NCBI GenBank assembly: GCA_965371805.1
Contig: CBDUZW010000096.1
Coordinates: 1-12,942 of the forward strand
Direction: 5' to 3'
DNA from: JAOZTV01 sp965371805
GTDB lineage: Bacteria; Acidobacteriota; Aminicenantia; UBA2199
Length of the DNA stretch: 12,942 bases
A model generated the notes under the pieces. That model was not told the origin of the DNA, searched no databases, and saw only the letters and a program-made list of their open reading frames with translations. Of the stretch, positions 1-5,881 are shown piece by piece. Position numbers and translations under genes: made by a program. Each line of letters starts with the position of its first letter. The first letter of the stretch is position 1.

Positions 1-57
1 GAATATGGTGATTAAAAATTCTTTTAAATCTAATATGTTATGGACTCGTACAAGTAC

Positions 58-86
58 TTGACAAAAGAAAATAAATAAATTAAATT
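58..86 (+). promoter_or_regulatory. Sigma-70-like promoter of the dehydratase operon
   Basis: A perfect TTGACA (58-63) is followed after 17 bases by TAAATT (81-86), which matches four of six consensus -10 bases. Transcription would start near 93 and leave a leader of about 70 bases before the ATG at 163. The -35 box overlaps the 10-bp palindrome CAAGTACTTG (51-60), an arrangement expected for an operator. The promoter is inferred; the hexamers and spacing are seen. Confidence 0.5.
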
Positions 87-90
87 ATCT

Positions 91-137
91 ATGTTAGATT
101 CGACCAATTGGTTTAATGGTGCTTTTTGATCTAACAT
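91..137. repeat. Inverted repeat in the dehydratase leader
   Basis: ATGTTAGAT (91-99) and its exact reverse complement ATCTAACAT (129-137) enclose 29 bases that contain the 10-bp palindrome ACCAATTGGT (103-112). Related half-sites occur upstream as ATCTAATAT (28-36) and ATGTTA (35-40). The arms begin about where transcription should start. They could be paired operator half-sites or a weak leader hairpin; the sequence does not decide. Confidence 0.4.
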
Positions 138-162
138 TATGTAAAATATTTAGGAGTATTTA

Positions 163-1152
163 ATGACAAGGAAAAAAACATTTGATAAACTGGATGTTCT
201 CAGGGAATCTGTAAACGCTGACAGGAGAATTCGTAGATATGTAAGGGAAACTTCTGCTGAACATACATATTTTTTTAGTGATCTAGGTAACTGTAATGTT
301 CATCTAAAACTGGAAAATACTCAACTAACCGGATCATTTAAACTCAGAGGAGCATTCAATAAATTGCTTTCTTTATCTCCTGAAGAGAAAAAGAAAGGTA
401 TTATTACAGCTTCAACAGGGAATCATGGGGCTGCAGTTACATATGCATTGAAAAAATTAGGGATTGATGGTCAAATTTATATTCCGGAAATTATAAGCAG
501 TGCAAAACTTGATGTCCTCCGAATGTATGGTGCCAACCTTGTTTTCCATGGAAACGATACGGGAGTTACTGAAATGTATGCCAGGAAAAAAGCTGAAGAG
601 AGTGGACGTATTTATGTTTCGCCTTATAATGATCCTCAAATTATAGGTGGACAAGGTACGGTTGCTATGGAATTAATGCGGCAGGTTGAAAAGATAGATG
701 CAGTTTTTGTTCCTGTCGGTGGTGGTGGATTAATGTCTGGAGTTGCCGGATATATAAAGTCAGTAAATGAGAATATTAGAATTATCGGATGTCAGCCTGA
801 AAGGTCCCCTGTAATGTATGAGTCAGTAAAAGCAGGGAAGATTATTGATATGGAGTCTGGACCTACACTCGCTGATGGGACAGCAGGAGGTATTGATAAG
901 GATTCGATTACCTTTGATATATGTAAACAATGTGTAGATGAATTTGTCCTTGTAAGTGAAGAAGAAATTGAAAATGCAATAAGACTTGTTCTTCAGAGAT
1001 TTTATATATTAATAGAAGGAGCTGCGGCTCTTTCTGTTGCAGCTTTTATTAAAATAAAAGAAAAATTTAAGGGTAAAAATGTAACTCTTATAATAAGTGG
1101 TAAAAAAATAAGTTATGAATATTTAAAAAACATAATCAATTTAAAACATTAA
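163..1152 (+). CDS. Threonine/serine dehydratase-like PLP enzyme (fold type II)
   Basis: This is a 329-residue PLP-dependent lyase of the threonine dehydratase/serine racemase family. Such enzymes remove water from beta-hydroxy amino acids (Thr, Ser, hydroxyaspartate) and release ammonia and a keto acid in the cytoplasm. Visible motifs are the Schiff-base lysine K60 in GSFKLRGA, the substrate loop STGNHG (84-89), the phosphate-binding GGGGL (186-190) and IEGAAALS (284-291). The length suits a single catalytic domain without the regulatory ACT domain of IlvA. The family's C-terminal SGGN/SGKN loop reads SGKK (312-315), so a usually conserved Asn is Lys. AGGAG at 152-156 lies six bases before the ATG and fixes the start. 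It is first in a cluster with a glyoxylate-type aminotransferase, so hydroxyaspartate or serine are possible substrates. The family is firm; the substrate is not. Confidence 0.88.
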   Translation: MTRKKTFDKLDVLRESVNADRRIRRYVRETSAEHTYFFSDLGNCNVHLKLENTQLTGSFKLRGAFNKLLSLSPEEKKKGIITASTGNHGAAVTYALKKLGIDGQIYIPEIISSAKLDVLRMYGANLVFHGNDTGVTEMYARKKAEESGRIYVSPYNDPQIIGGQGTVAMELMRQVEKIDAVFVPVGGGGLMSGVAGYIKSVNENIRIIGCQPERSPVMYESVKAGKIIDMESGPTLADGTAGGIDKDSITFDICKQCVDEFVLVSEEEIENAIRLVLQRFYILIEGAAALSVAAFIKIKEKFKGKNVTLIISGKKISYEYLKNIINLKH

Positions 1153-1275
1153 TATGAAACTGAATGGAAATCCTCCTGAAGTTGGAAATATTTGTAGATA
1201 TTTAATAAAGAATAATTAATATTGATGCAAATATGCAATATCAAATTGAATTAATAAATAAGAGGTGAAGTAGAT

Positions 1276-1854
1276 ATGAATAAAAAAAAATTTCTTCTTC
1301 CGGAAATTGAAGATAATTGGTGGACTATTGCAGGGAACCCTGATCTGGGACATCTGAACAGCGAGAGACAACAGCCTCTTGATTTTGGTATCTGGCAGGC
1401 TGCTGATGGGACATTGCAATTATGGTCCTGTGTCAGAAGAACAAACTGTGGAGGTAGGAACAGACTTTTTTTCCGTTGGCAAGCGGATAAATTAACTAAA
1501 AAAAACTGGAAACCAATTGGTGTCTACATGGAACCGGATCCTAATTTTGGAGAGCAGATTGGGGGCTTACAGGCACCTTTTGTAATAAAAAAGGATGAAA
1601 GATATTTTATCCTTTATGGAGACTGGATAAATATCTGTATGGCTACCAGCTATGATGGGAAAACTTTTGCAAGACTACTTAATGCAGATGGTGTGTCCGG
1701 TATGTTTACCGAGGGTCATAATTCAAGTACCAGGGATACGATGATTATGTTGTTTAAAAAGCGTTTTTATAATTATTATACTGGTGTTCCAGGAGGAATT
1801 CCACGGGCCGCAAGATTGGAAATGTTGAATATTGCAGATTTATCACAATTTTAA
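1276..1854 (+). CDS. GH43-like five-bladed beta-propeller protein, C-terminally truncated
   Basis: The 192 residues resemble the N-terminal part of a GH43/GH32-superfamily beta-propeller protein: DFGIWQAADGTLQLWSCVR (36-54), GGLQAPFVIKKDERYFILYGDW (97-117) and MATSYDGKTF (122-131) are repeating blade strands with the usual W, D and G positions. Members I know are about 300 residues, so roughly the last third is missing. The reading frame becomes atypical after about residue 174. Another frame over 1821-1838 reads NVEYCR, which resembles the GAVYCR-like strand expected next, then meets TGA at 1863. A frameshifted, decaying gene is therefore likely. GAGGTG at 1262-1267 supports the ATG. The gene sits 123 bases after the dehydratase and 66 before the aminotransferase. 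It has no obvious signal peptide. A sugar substrate cannot be assigned, and it may be a pseudogene. Confidence 0.65.
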   Translation: MNKKKFLLPEIEDNWWTIAGNPDLGHLNSERQQPLDFGIWQAADGTLQLWSCVRRTNCGGRNRLFFRWQADKLTKKNWKPIGVYMEPDPNFGEQIGGLQAPFVIKKDERYFILYGDWINICMATSYDGKTFARLLNADGVSGMFTEGHNSSTRDTMIMLFKKRFYNYYTGVPGGIPRAARLEMLNIADLSQF

Positions 1855-1920
1855 GATCTGCATGATCATTATATGAAACTTATATTGAATCAGAAATAAA
1901 AAAAATTAAGGAGAAATGAA

Positions 1921-3087
1921 ATGAAAGATAGAACATTGTTAATGATTCCAGGACCTATTGAATTTGAGCCAGCAGTATTACAGGCTATGGGCGCACCTAC
2001 AGCCAGTCATGTGGCGCCAAATTTTATTGAGGCTTTCGGGCAGTCAATCGAAAAAATGAGAGATGTCTGGAAAAGTCAGACAGGGCAGCCTTTCATAATC
2101 TCAGGATCCGGAACTCTGGCGATGGAAATTGCGGCATCAAATCTTGTTGAAGCAGGGGATAAAGTCCTGGTTGTTTCTACAGGTTATTTTGGCAGCCGTT
2201 ATAAAGATATATTAAATGGTTATGGAGCAGAAGTTACTTTTTTACAGTCAGAACCCGGAGATATTGTTGAATATGATCTGATTGAAGAAACCTTAAAAAA
2301 AGATTCCTATAAATTGATGACATTTACTCATGTAGATACTTCAACTGCTGTGCGGATGGATGCAAAACTCATTGGAGAACTGGGTAGAAAGCATAATGTA
2401 CTTTCGATACTCGATGGCGTATGCTCCATTGCAGGCGAAGAATTATATATGGATGACTGGGGTATTGATGTAGCACTAACTGCTTCACAGAAAGCAATCG
2501 GCGTTCCGCCCGGTTTGGCTCTACTTGTTGCAGGGCCCAAGGCAATGGATTTCTGGAAAAATAGAAAAACTGCAGTGGTTAATTACTACGCCGACTGGAA
2601 AAACTGGTTGCCGATTATGGAGGCTTATGAAGCCCGTAAACCCAGTTATTTTGCTACACCTCCTGTTAATTTAATATTCGCTTTAAATATAAGTCTTGGT
2701 CAGATACTGGATGAAGGTATGGAAAAGCGATTTGAAAGGCATAAGAAATTAGCAACAGCTCTCAGAGCAGGACTCACTGCATTGGGATTGAAACAGATTC
2801 CTTCTTCAGAAAATCATGCAGCATTTACTCTATCTGCTCCTTGTTATCCTGATGGAGTTACCGGTGCTCAACTGCTTCCAAAGATTAAAGAGTCCGGAGT
2901 AATACTTGCTGGTGGTTTATTAGGGGAAATAAAAAACAGCTATTTTAGAATCGGGCATATGGGTGCTGTAAATTCAGCTGATGTTCTGGCAGTTGTCAGT
3001 GCAATTGAAATCGGACTTTCAGGTTGCGGATATTCTTTTAAACCGGGAACAGGTATTGCAGCCACACAGAGTGTTTTTTTAACTTAA
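1921..3087 (+). CDS. Alanine/serine-glyoxylate-type aminotransferase (class V, PLP)
   Basis: This 388-residue protein has the full length of the AGXT/PucG/serine-glyoxylate aminotransferase family, which moves an amino group from alanine, serine or a relative to glyoxylate to give glycine. It opens with the family's typical PGPIEFEPAVLQAMG (10-24). SGSGTLAMEI (61-70) binds the cofactor phosphate, HVDTSTAV (137-144) contacts the substrate region, D165 in LDGV should bind the pyridine nitrogen, and K191 in ASQKAIGVPPG should form the Schiff base. R343 in YFRIGHMG is the expected substrate-carboxylate arginine. All key residues are present, so the enzyme looks active. AAGGAG at 1908-1913 lies seven bases before the ATG. 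It is in the same direction as the dehydratase and probably co-transcribed. The donor amino acid cannot be read from sequence; phosphonate or ureidoglycine transamination are alternatives within the family. Confidence 0.88.
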   Translation: MKDRTLLMIPGPIEFEPAVLQAMGAPTASHVAPNFIEAFGQSIEKMRDVWKSQTGQPFIISGSGTLAMEIAASNLVEAGDKVLVVSTGYFGSRYKDILNGYGAEVTFLQSEPGDIVEYDLIEETLKKDSYKLMTFTHVDTSTAVRMDAKLIGELGRKHNVLSILDGVCSIAGEELYMDDWGIDVALTASQKAIGVPPGLALLVAGPKAMDFWKNRKTAVVNYYADWKNWLPIMEAYEARKPSYFATPPVNLIFALNISLGQILDEGMEKRFERHKKLATALRAGLTALGLKQIPSSENHAAFTLSAPCYPDGVTGAQLLPKIKESGVILAGGLLGEIKNSYFRIGHMGAVNSADVLAVVSAIEIGLSGCGYSFKPGTGIAATQSVFLT

Positions 3088-3107
3088 TAAATTCAAAAAT
3101 TTATTAA
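3084..3107. repeat. AT-only inverted repeat after the aminotransferase
   Basis: TTAATAAATT (3084-3093) and AATTTATTAA (3098-3107) form a perfect 10-bp inverted repeat around CAAA, starting at the stop codon of the aminotransferase. The stem has no G or C and no T-run follows it, so it is a poor intrinsic terminator. A TetR-type operator in front of the regulator gene is possible, but in such AT-rich DNA chance is also possible. Confidence 0.3.
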
Positions 3108-3213
3108 AACTTGATGTAAATTATTATGCACCTGATAATCTTCAAATTTAAATTATCTTCAGGAGTATCTTTGTCGAAAATAATAAAAGCTATTTTATTT
3201 TTAAGGATAAAAA

Positions 3214-3840
3214 ATGATAGAACACACAGATATTAATAAAAGACGTTATAATACAAAAGAGACAAGAACAATTCTTTTAGATGCGGCTGAAACTCTTTTT
3301 ATTAAAAAGGGATTTTCCGCAACCTCTACAAATGATATTTCAAAACTGGCAGGTAGTTCAAAGAGTCAGGTCCAATACCACTTTAAATCTAAAAAGAATC
3401 TATGGAAAGTGGTAATTGAAAGGCGACTCAACCAATTTTTCAAAGCTATTGAAAAACTTTTTAAAAATATAGACTTTGATAAAGATAATTTTAAAAAGGG
3501 ATTAGAAACTTTTTTTAATTTTCACCTGAAGAACCCACAGATTCTTTCAATAATAAAATGGATTACAATTGAAGGTAATCCCTCGGATATGCACCTCCAT
3601 GAAGAGGTAAAGAATATATTGATAAAGGGTATTGATAAGGGGAAAGAGGACGGACTTATAAGGAAAGAACTTGATCCCAATTATATTACATATGCAATTC
3701 TGGCTCTTGTGTTTCACTGGTTTGATATGAGAGGAAGTGGACTTGATTCCGGTTCAAAAAAGAAAACTCTTGCTGAAAAAGATAAATACTATCTTGATAC
3801 CATAATAGGAATTATTTATGAAGGTATTTTTAATTCCTGA
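3214..3840 (+). CDS. TetR/AcrR-family transcriptional regulator
   Basis: The 208-residue protein has a TetR N-terminal DNA-binding domain at about residues 16-64: TRTILLDAAETLFIKKGFSATSTNDISKLAGSS leads into the recognition helix region KSQVQYHFKSKKNLW, with the hallmark YHF...K..L pattern. The C-terminal part (about 75-208) is an all-helical ligand and dimer domain too divergent to name. AAGG at 3203-3206 supports the ATG. It lies 126 bases after the aminotransferase in the same direction. Palindromes near 51-60 and 91-137 in front of the operon and at 3084-3107 in front of this gene are candidate operators. The effector is unknown; local control of the upstream genes is an inference from position. 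Confidence 0.9.
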   Translation: MIEHTDINKRRYNTKETRTILLDAAETLFIKKGFSATSTNDISKLAGSSKSQVQYHFKSKKNLWKVVIERRLNQFFKAIEKLFKNIDFDKDNFKKGLETFFNFHLKNPQILSIIKWITIEGNPSDMHLHEEVKNILIKGIDKGKEDGLIRKELDPNYITYAILALVFHWFDMRGSGLDSGSKKKTLAEKDKYYLDTIIGIIYEGIFNS

Positions 3841-4059
3841 GTAAAGTAAATCACTCACCACTCCTTATGTAGCAATAACATTGAACCGCTTTGTATTCCG
3901 CAAAAAAACGACAGGTTTAAGCTCAGGCACATGGCGATTACGGTTTTCCTCAAGTCTTTTAAAATGACATTTGTGTCAGACTCCTATGTTAAGGATATTT
4001 TTAAAAATATTTTTGATTAACCATCTTTTTAATGCTATTACAAGAATTTTTGATGCCAG
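3841..4059. other. Non-coding stretch: GC-richer island and REP-like hairpin
   Basis: No convincing gene was found. From about 3860 to 3985 the base composition is visibly richer in G and C than the flanks. It ends in TGACA-TTTG-TGTCA (3965-3978), a small hairpin followed by GACTCC. The motif TGTCAGACTCC resembles short sequences I associate with REP-associated transposases, and AAATGACA recurs just past the Y1 transposase at 6933-6940. On the minus strand, from about 3969 to 3870, one frame reads HFKRLEENRNRHVPELKPVV and continues to a stop; a + frame of 56 codons is also open. Both lack starts and ribosome sites. The rest (3986-4059) is AT-rich and ends at the IS110 right end. Confidence 0.4.
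4054..4059 (-). other. IS110 right target half-site and CT core
   Basis: On the + strand TGCCAG (4054-4059) equals the end of the right target guide GUGUGCCAG in the bridge RNA. On the minus strand this is the core CT (4059-4058) followed by GGCA. Six contiguous guide-matched bases directly abut the donor-guide match on the element side, which fixes the boundary. Confidence 0.75.
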
Positions 4060-4072
4060 TTTTTCCGTTGAA

Positions 4073-4078
4073 AGTCAA
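4073..4078 (-). promoter_or_regulatory. Right-end -35 box of the circle-junction promoter
   Basis: TTGACT on the minus strand lies 15 bases inside the core end of the IS110 right end and points outward. When the right end is joined through one CT core to the left end, this box stands 17 bases before TATAAT (5814-5809), giving a near-consensus sigma-70 promoter. In the linear, inserted state it would lack that partner. Confidence 0.7.
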
Positions 4079-4140
4079 CCAAAAAAAGCTTATAAAATAA
4101 TTTATTTTTATATTGCATTTTTTCCTCATTTAGTGTAAAT

Positions 4141-5526
4141 TCATTTTGGCAGGTGGTTGATCTCGCACAGAATGATGCTGTCATTTTGAGACTCCGCCTG
4201 CTCTAATTCTCTGTTTAAAATATCCTCAACTCTTTTTTTTCTATGTCTTTTTGAAATAGGTGCATCCGAGTCGAAATTTTGAAATCTTCTGTTTTTATTT
4301 TGAGTTGGAATTGTTTTTTTTTCTTTAGATCTGTCAATATTAAATTTATCAATACTCGGGTTATATTCAGTCTTATTTTTTAACATTCCATAAATAATCC
4401 GTGTTATTTTATGCATAAGGATTCCTACTGCTGAGAGCTTTGATTTTCCATTTTTCTGATATTTTTCATACAATTCCTTCATCCAGGGATTGTAGTTAAT
4501 AGCTGACATAACAATATTAAACAGATAGTATCTGGCCTCTGTTCTCCCTTCCTTACTCATATGCACTCCGCTGATTTTATCGCCACTCTGCTTAAATTTA
4601 GGATGTACTCCAAAAAAAGAAGCCAATTTCTTAGATGAAGAAAATCTCTGTATTCTTCCTATTGAAAGCATTAAGCCACTTGCTGTGTAATCTCCAATTC
4701 CGATAAAGCTTTTAAGAAGATCTACCTCAAACGATTTGGTAGCATTGATTAAAGATTGCTTCTGCTCCAATATCATATCCTGTAAATTTACGATTTGTTT
4801 TGCAATTGACTGTATTAATAACTCAGAAATTTTTGTCTTTGATGATGCAATGCTTTTTTTTGCATCTTCTTTGAGTTTTTTTGCTTTTGTTTCTGATATA
4901 TAAGGTATCCTTGATATAGAACTAACGGATGCATTTGATAGCTTTTGAGCAGTTGGATACTTTGATATTAGTGTAAGGAACCATACAGACTTATATTTTT
5001 TATAATGTTTTAGGAGTTGAGGATGAACAACGTATAAATGCTTTTCTAATTGATTTTGAAGTTGAGTTGATTGTTTGAGCAACAACTGTATAAATGTCCG
5101 TTGCTTTTTTTTATCACTATCATTATTCTCTTCATTAAATCTGATATTGCTTTTGTTGTGTATTAAATATTCAGCAATACTTTTGGCACTCTCTTTATCT
5201 GTTGTTACATTTCTATGAACTGATTTTACATGATGGTAAATACCTTTTGGGTTTAACCTGACCAATTTAATATTATACCGTTCAATCTGATCTGTAAAAA
5301 ATTTAAACCAGTTATTCTCATACCCTCCTGTGCTCTCAAATCCAACGTATAACACAACATCTTTGCTCTTATAAAAGACATCATCAATAATGACTTTCAG
5401 GTGATTGTGACCCAAATAAGTGTCATCAAGTTGGAAGTTTTTTAATGTCACATCTGCTTCTGGATTTAAAATTACAAAATCACAATAGCCTTTACTTACA
5501 TCTGAACCCATAAATAATTCTTGCAT
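4141..5526 (-). CDS. IS110-family transposase (bridge-RNA recombinase)
   Basis: This 461-residue recombinase should act with the bridge RNA to join element ends to target DNA. The N-terminal RuvC-like DEDD domain shows GSDVSK with D9, GFESTGGYE with E64 and TTDKESAKSIAEYL with D110. The fourth acidic position, three residues after D110, is S113, with E112 next to it. Residues about 140-260 are a Lys-rich helical linker. The C-terminal Transposase_20 domain is IGIGDYTASGLMLSIGRI (275-292) to SGDKISGVHMSKEGRTEARYYL (314-335), with S314 the likely nucleophilic serine. A basic tail (about 390-461) exceeds the usual family length. AGGAGGTG at 5538-5531 is a near-perfect ribosome site four bases before the ATG. 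The frame is intact, so the element could be active if the altered tetrad still works. Confidence 0.92.
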   Translation of the reverse strand: MQELFMGSDVSKGYCDFVILNPEADVTLKNFQLDDTYLGHNHLKVIIDDVFYKSKDVVLYVGFESTGGYENNWFKFFTDQIERYNIKLVRLNPKGIYHHVKSVHRNVTTDKESAKSIAEYLIHNKSNIRFNEENNDSDKKKQRTFIQLLLKQSTQLQNQLEKHLYVVHPQLLKHYKKYKSVWFLTLISKYPTAQKLSNASVSSISRIPYISETKAKKLKEDAKKSIASSKTKISELLIQSIAKQIVNLQDMILEQKQSLINATKSFEVDLLKSFIGIGDYTASGLMLSIGRIQRFSSSKKLASFFGVHPKFKQSGDKISGVHMSKEGRTEARYYLFNIVMSAINYNPWMKELYEKYQKNGKSKLSAVGILMHKITRIIYGMLKNKTEYNPSIDKFNIDRSKEKKTIPTQNKNRRFQNFDSDAPISKRHRKKRVEDILNRELEQAESQNDSIILCEINHLPK

Positions 5527-5567
5527 AAAACACCTCCTATAATGTTTTAATTACAATCATAAAACTT

Positions 5568-5738
5568 CAGGCTAAATCATCCTTGTTAATACGGTGTCTA
5601 TTATGCACCAAGTTTTTCCTCGATCTATACCTGATAAAAGGGAGAATCTGGCACACGGTATCAAATTGTACCAAGGCAGGTTGCCTCCTCTTTTATCATA
5701 ATAACAAAACAAAATATTATAACAAATATTTTGTTTTG
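5568..5738 (-). ncRNA. Bridge RNA of the IS110 element
   Basis: Three modules follow in the order known for the IS621 bridge RNA. (1) A 5' hairpin: 14-bp perfect stem (5738-5725 with 5718-5705) and a six-base loop. (2) A target-binding loop: a 13-bp stem (5698-5685 with 5644-5632, one bulge), a symmetric 12/12 internal loop and an inner stem GGTA/TACC (5672-5669, 5660-5657). The left target guide AACCUGCCU is at 5682-5674 and the right GUGUGCCAG at 5656-5648. (3) A donor-binding loop: CAGG/CCUG base (5633-5630, 5571-5568), left donor guide GGAAAAACU (5619-5611), inner hairpin GGUG/CACC (5609-5606, 5596-5593), and right donor guide region UUAACAAG (5589-5582). The total of 171 nt is close to the 177 nt I recall for IS621. 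The segment GUAUUAACAAGG also resembles the IS621 right donor guide. The exact ends are inferred. Confidence 0.82.
5716..5724 (-). promoter_or_regulatory. Extended -10-like box inside the bridge RNA 5' hairpin
   Basis: The minus strand reads TGTTATAAT (5724-5716), an extended -10 motif covering the loop and inner stem of the 5' hairpin. No -35 is seen at proper spacing. It could drive a shorter RNA that lacks the 5' hairpin, or be an accident of AT-rich sequence. Confidence 0.25.
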
Positions 5739-5808
5739 ATTTGCTCAAAAAAACGCTCGGTCTATACATTTAATATATACATATTAAATACTTAAAACCT
5801 TAAAAAAC

Positions 5809-5814
5809 ATTATA
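5809..5814 (-). promoter_or_regulatory. Left-end -10 box of the circle-junction promoter
   Basis: TATAAT on the minus strand begins two bases inside the left end, which starts TGTATAATG after the core CT. It has no -35 in the host flank at the correct distance. In the circular form it pairs with TTGACT of the right end at a 17-base spacing and would transcribe the bridge RNA and transposase gene. Confidence 0.7.
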
Positions 5815-5816
5815 CA

Positions 5817-5821
5817 AGGCA
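5817..5821 (-). other. IS110 left target half-site and CT core
   Basis: The minus strand reads TGCCT (5821-5817), ending in the core CT. It matches the last five bases of the left target guide AACCUGCCU. The next bases outward match less well: one further C-G-type position agrees and three differ. Confidence 0.7.
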
Positions 5822-5881
5822 AGAAGTTGAAATAATTGTTTTTTTATAACATACTTCCTTTAGAGATGAGAGGGGGTAGGA

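Larger units (their letters stand above)
4060..5816 (-). mobile_element. IS110-family element with bridge RNA (IS110 group)
   Basis: The element is 1757 bases and reads right to left. It is bounded on the minus strand by CT cores at 5818-5817 (left end) and 4059-4058 (right end). The ends were set from the bridge RNA guides. The donor guide GGAAAAACU (5619-5611) is identical to the right end, GGAAAAACT (4066-4058). The right donor guide begins ACAAG, complementary to the left end CTTGT (5818-5814). Removing the element restores TGCCTGGCA, a nine-base stretch present in the combined target guides. No terminal inverted repeats or flanking duplications are seen, as expected for IS110. The RNA precedes the transposase gene, as in the IS110 group rather than IS1111. 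It inserted 63 bases upstream of the Y1 transposase gene. Confidence 0.85.

Noticed and set aside
1154..1219. 21-codon frame (MKLNGNPPEVGNICRYLIKNN) one base after the dehydratase stop
   Set aside because: There is no ribosome site of its own and no recognisable relative; kept out of the gene list, although a remnant is possible.
3171..3236. TTG-started 21-codon frame with AGGAG before it, overlapping the TetR start out of frame
   Set aside because: It could be a leader peptide, but the TTG start, lack of pattern and a separate ribosome site for the TetR gene make chance more likely.
5583..5795. Overlapping 65-70 codon frames on both strands in the IS110 left end
   Set aside because: They lie over the structured bridge RNA, have no ribosome sites and show no protein-like pattern.
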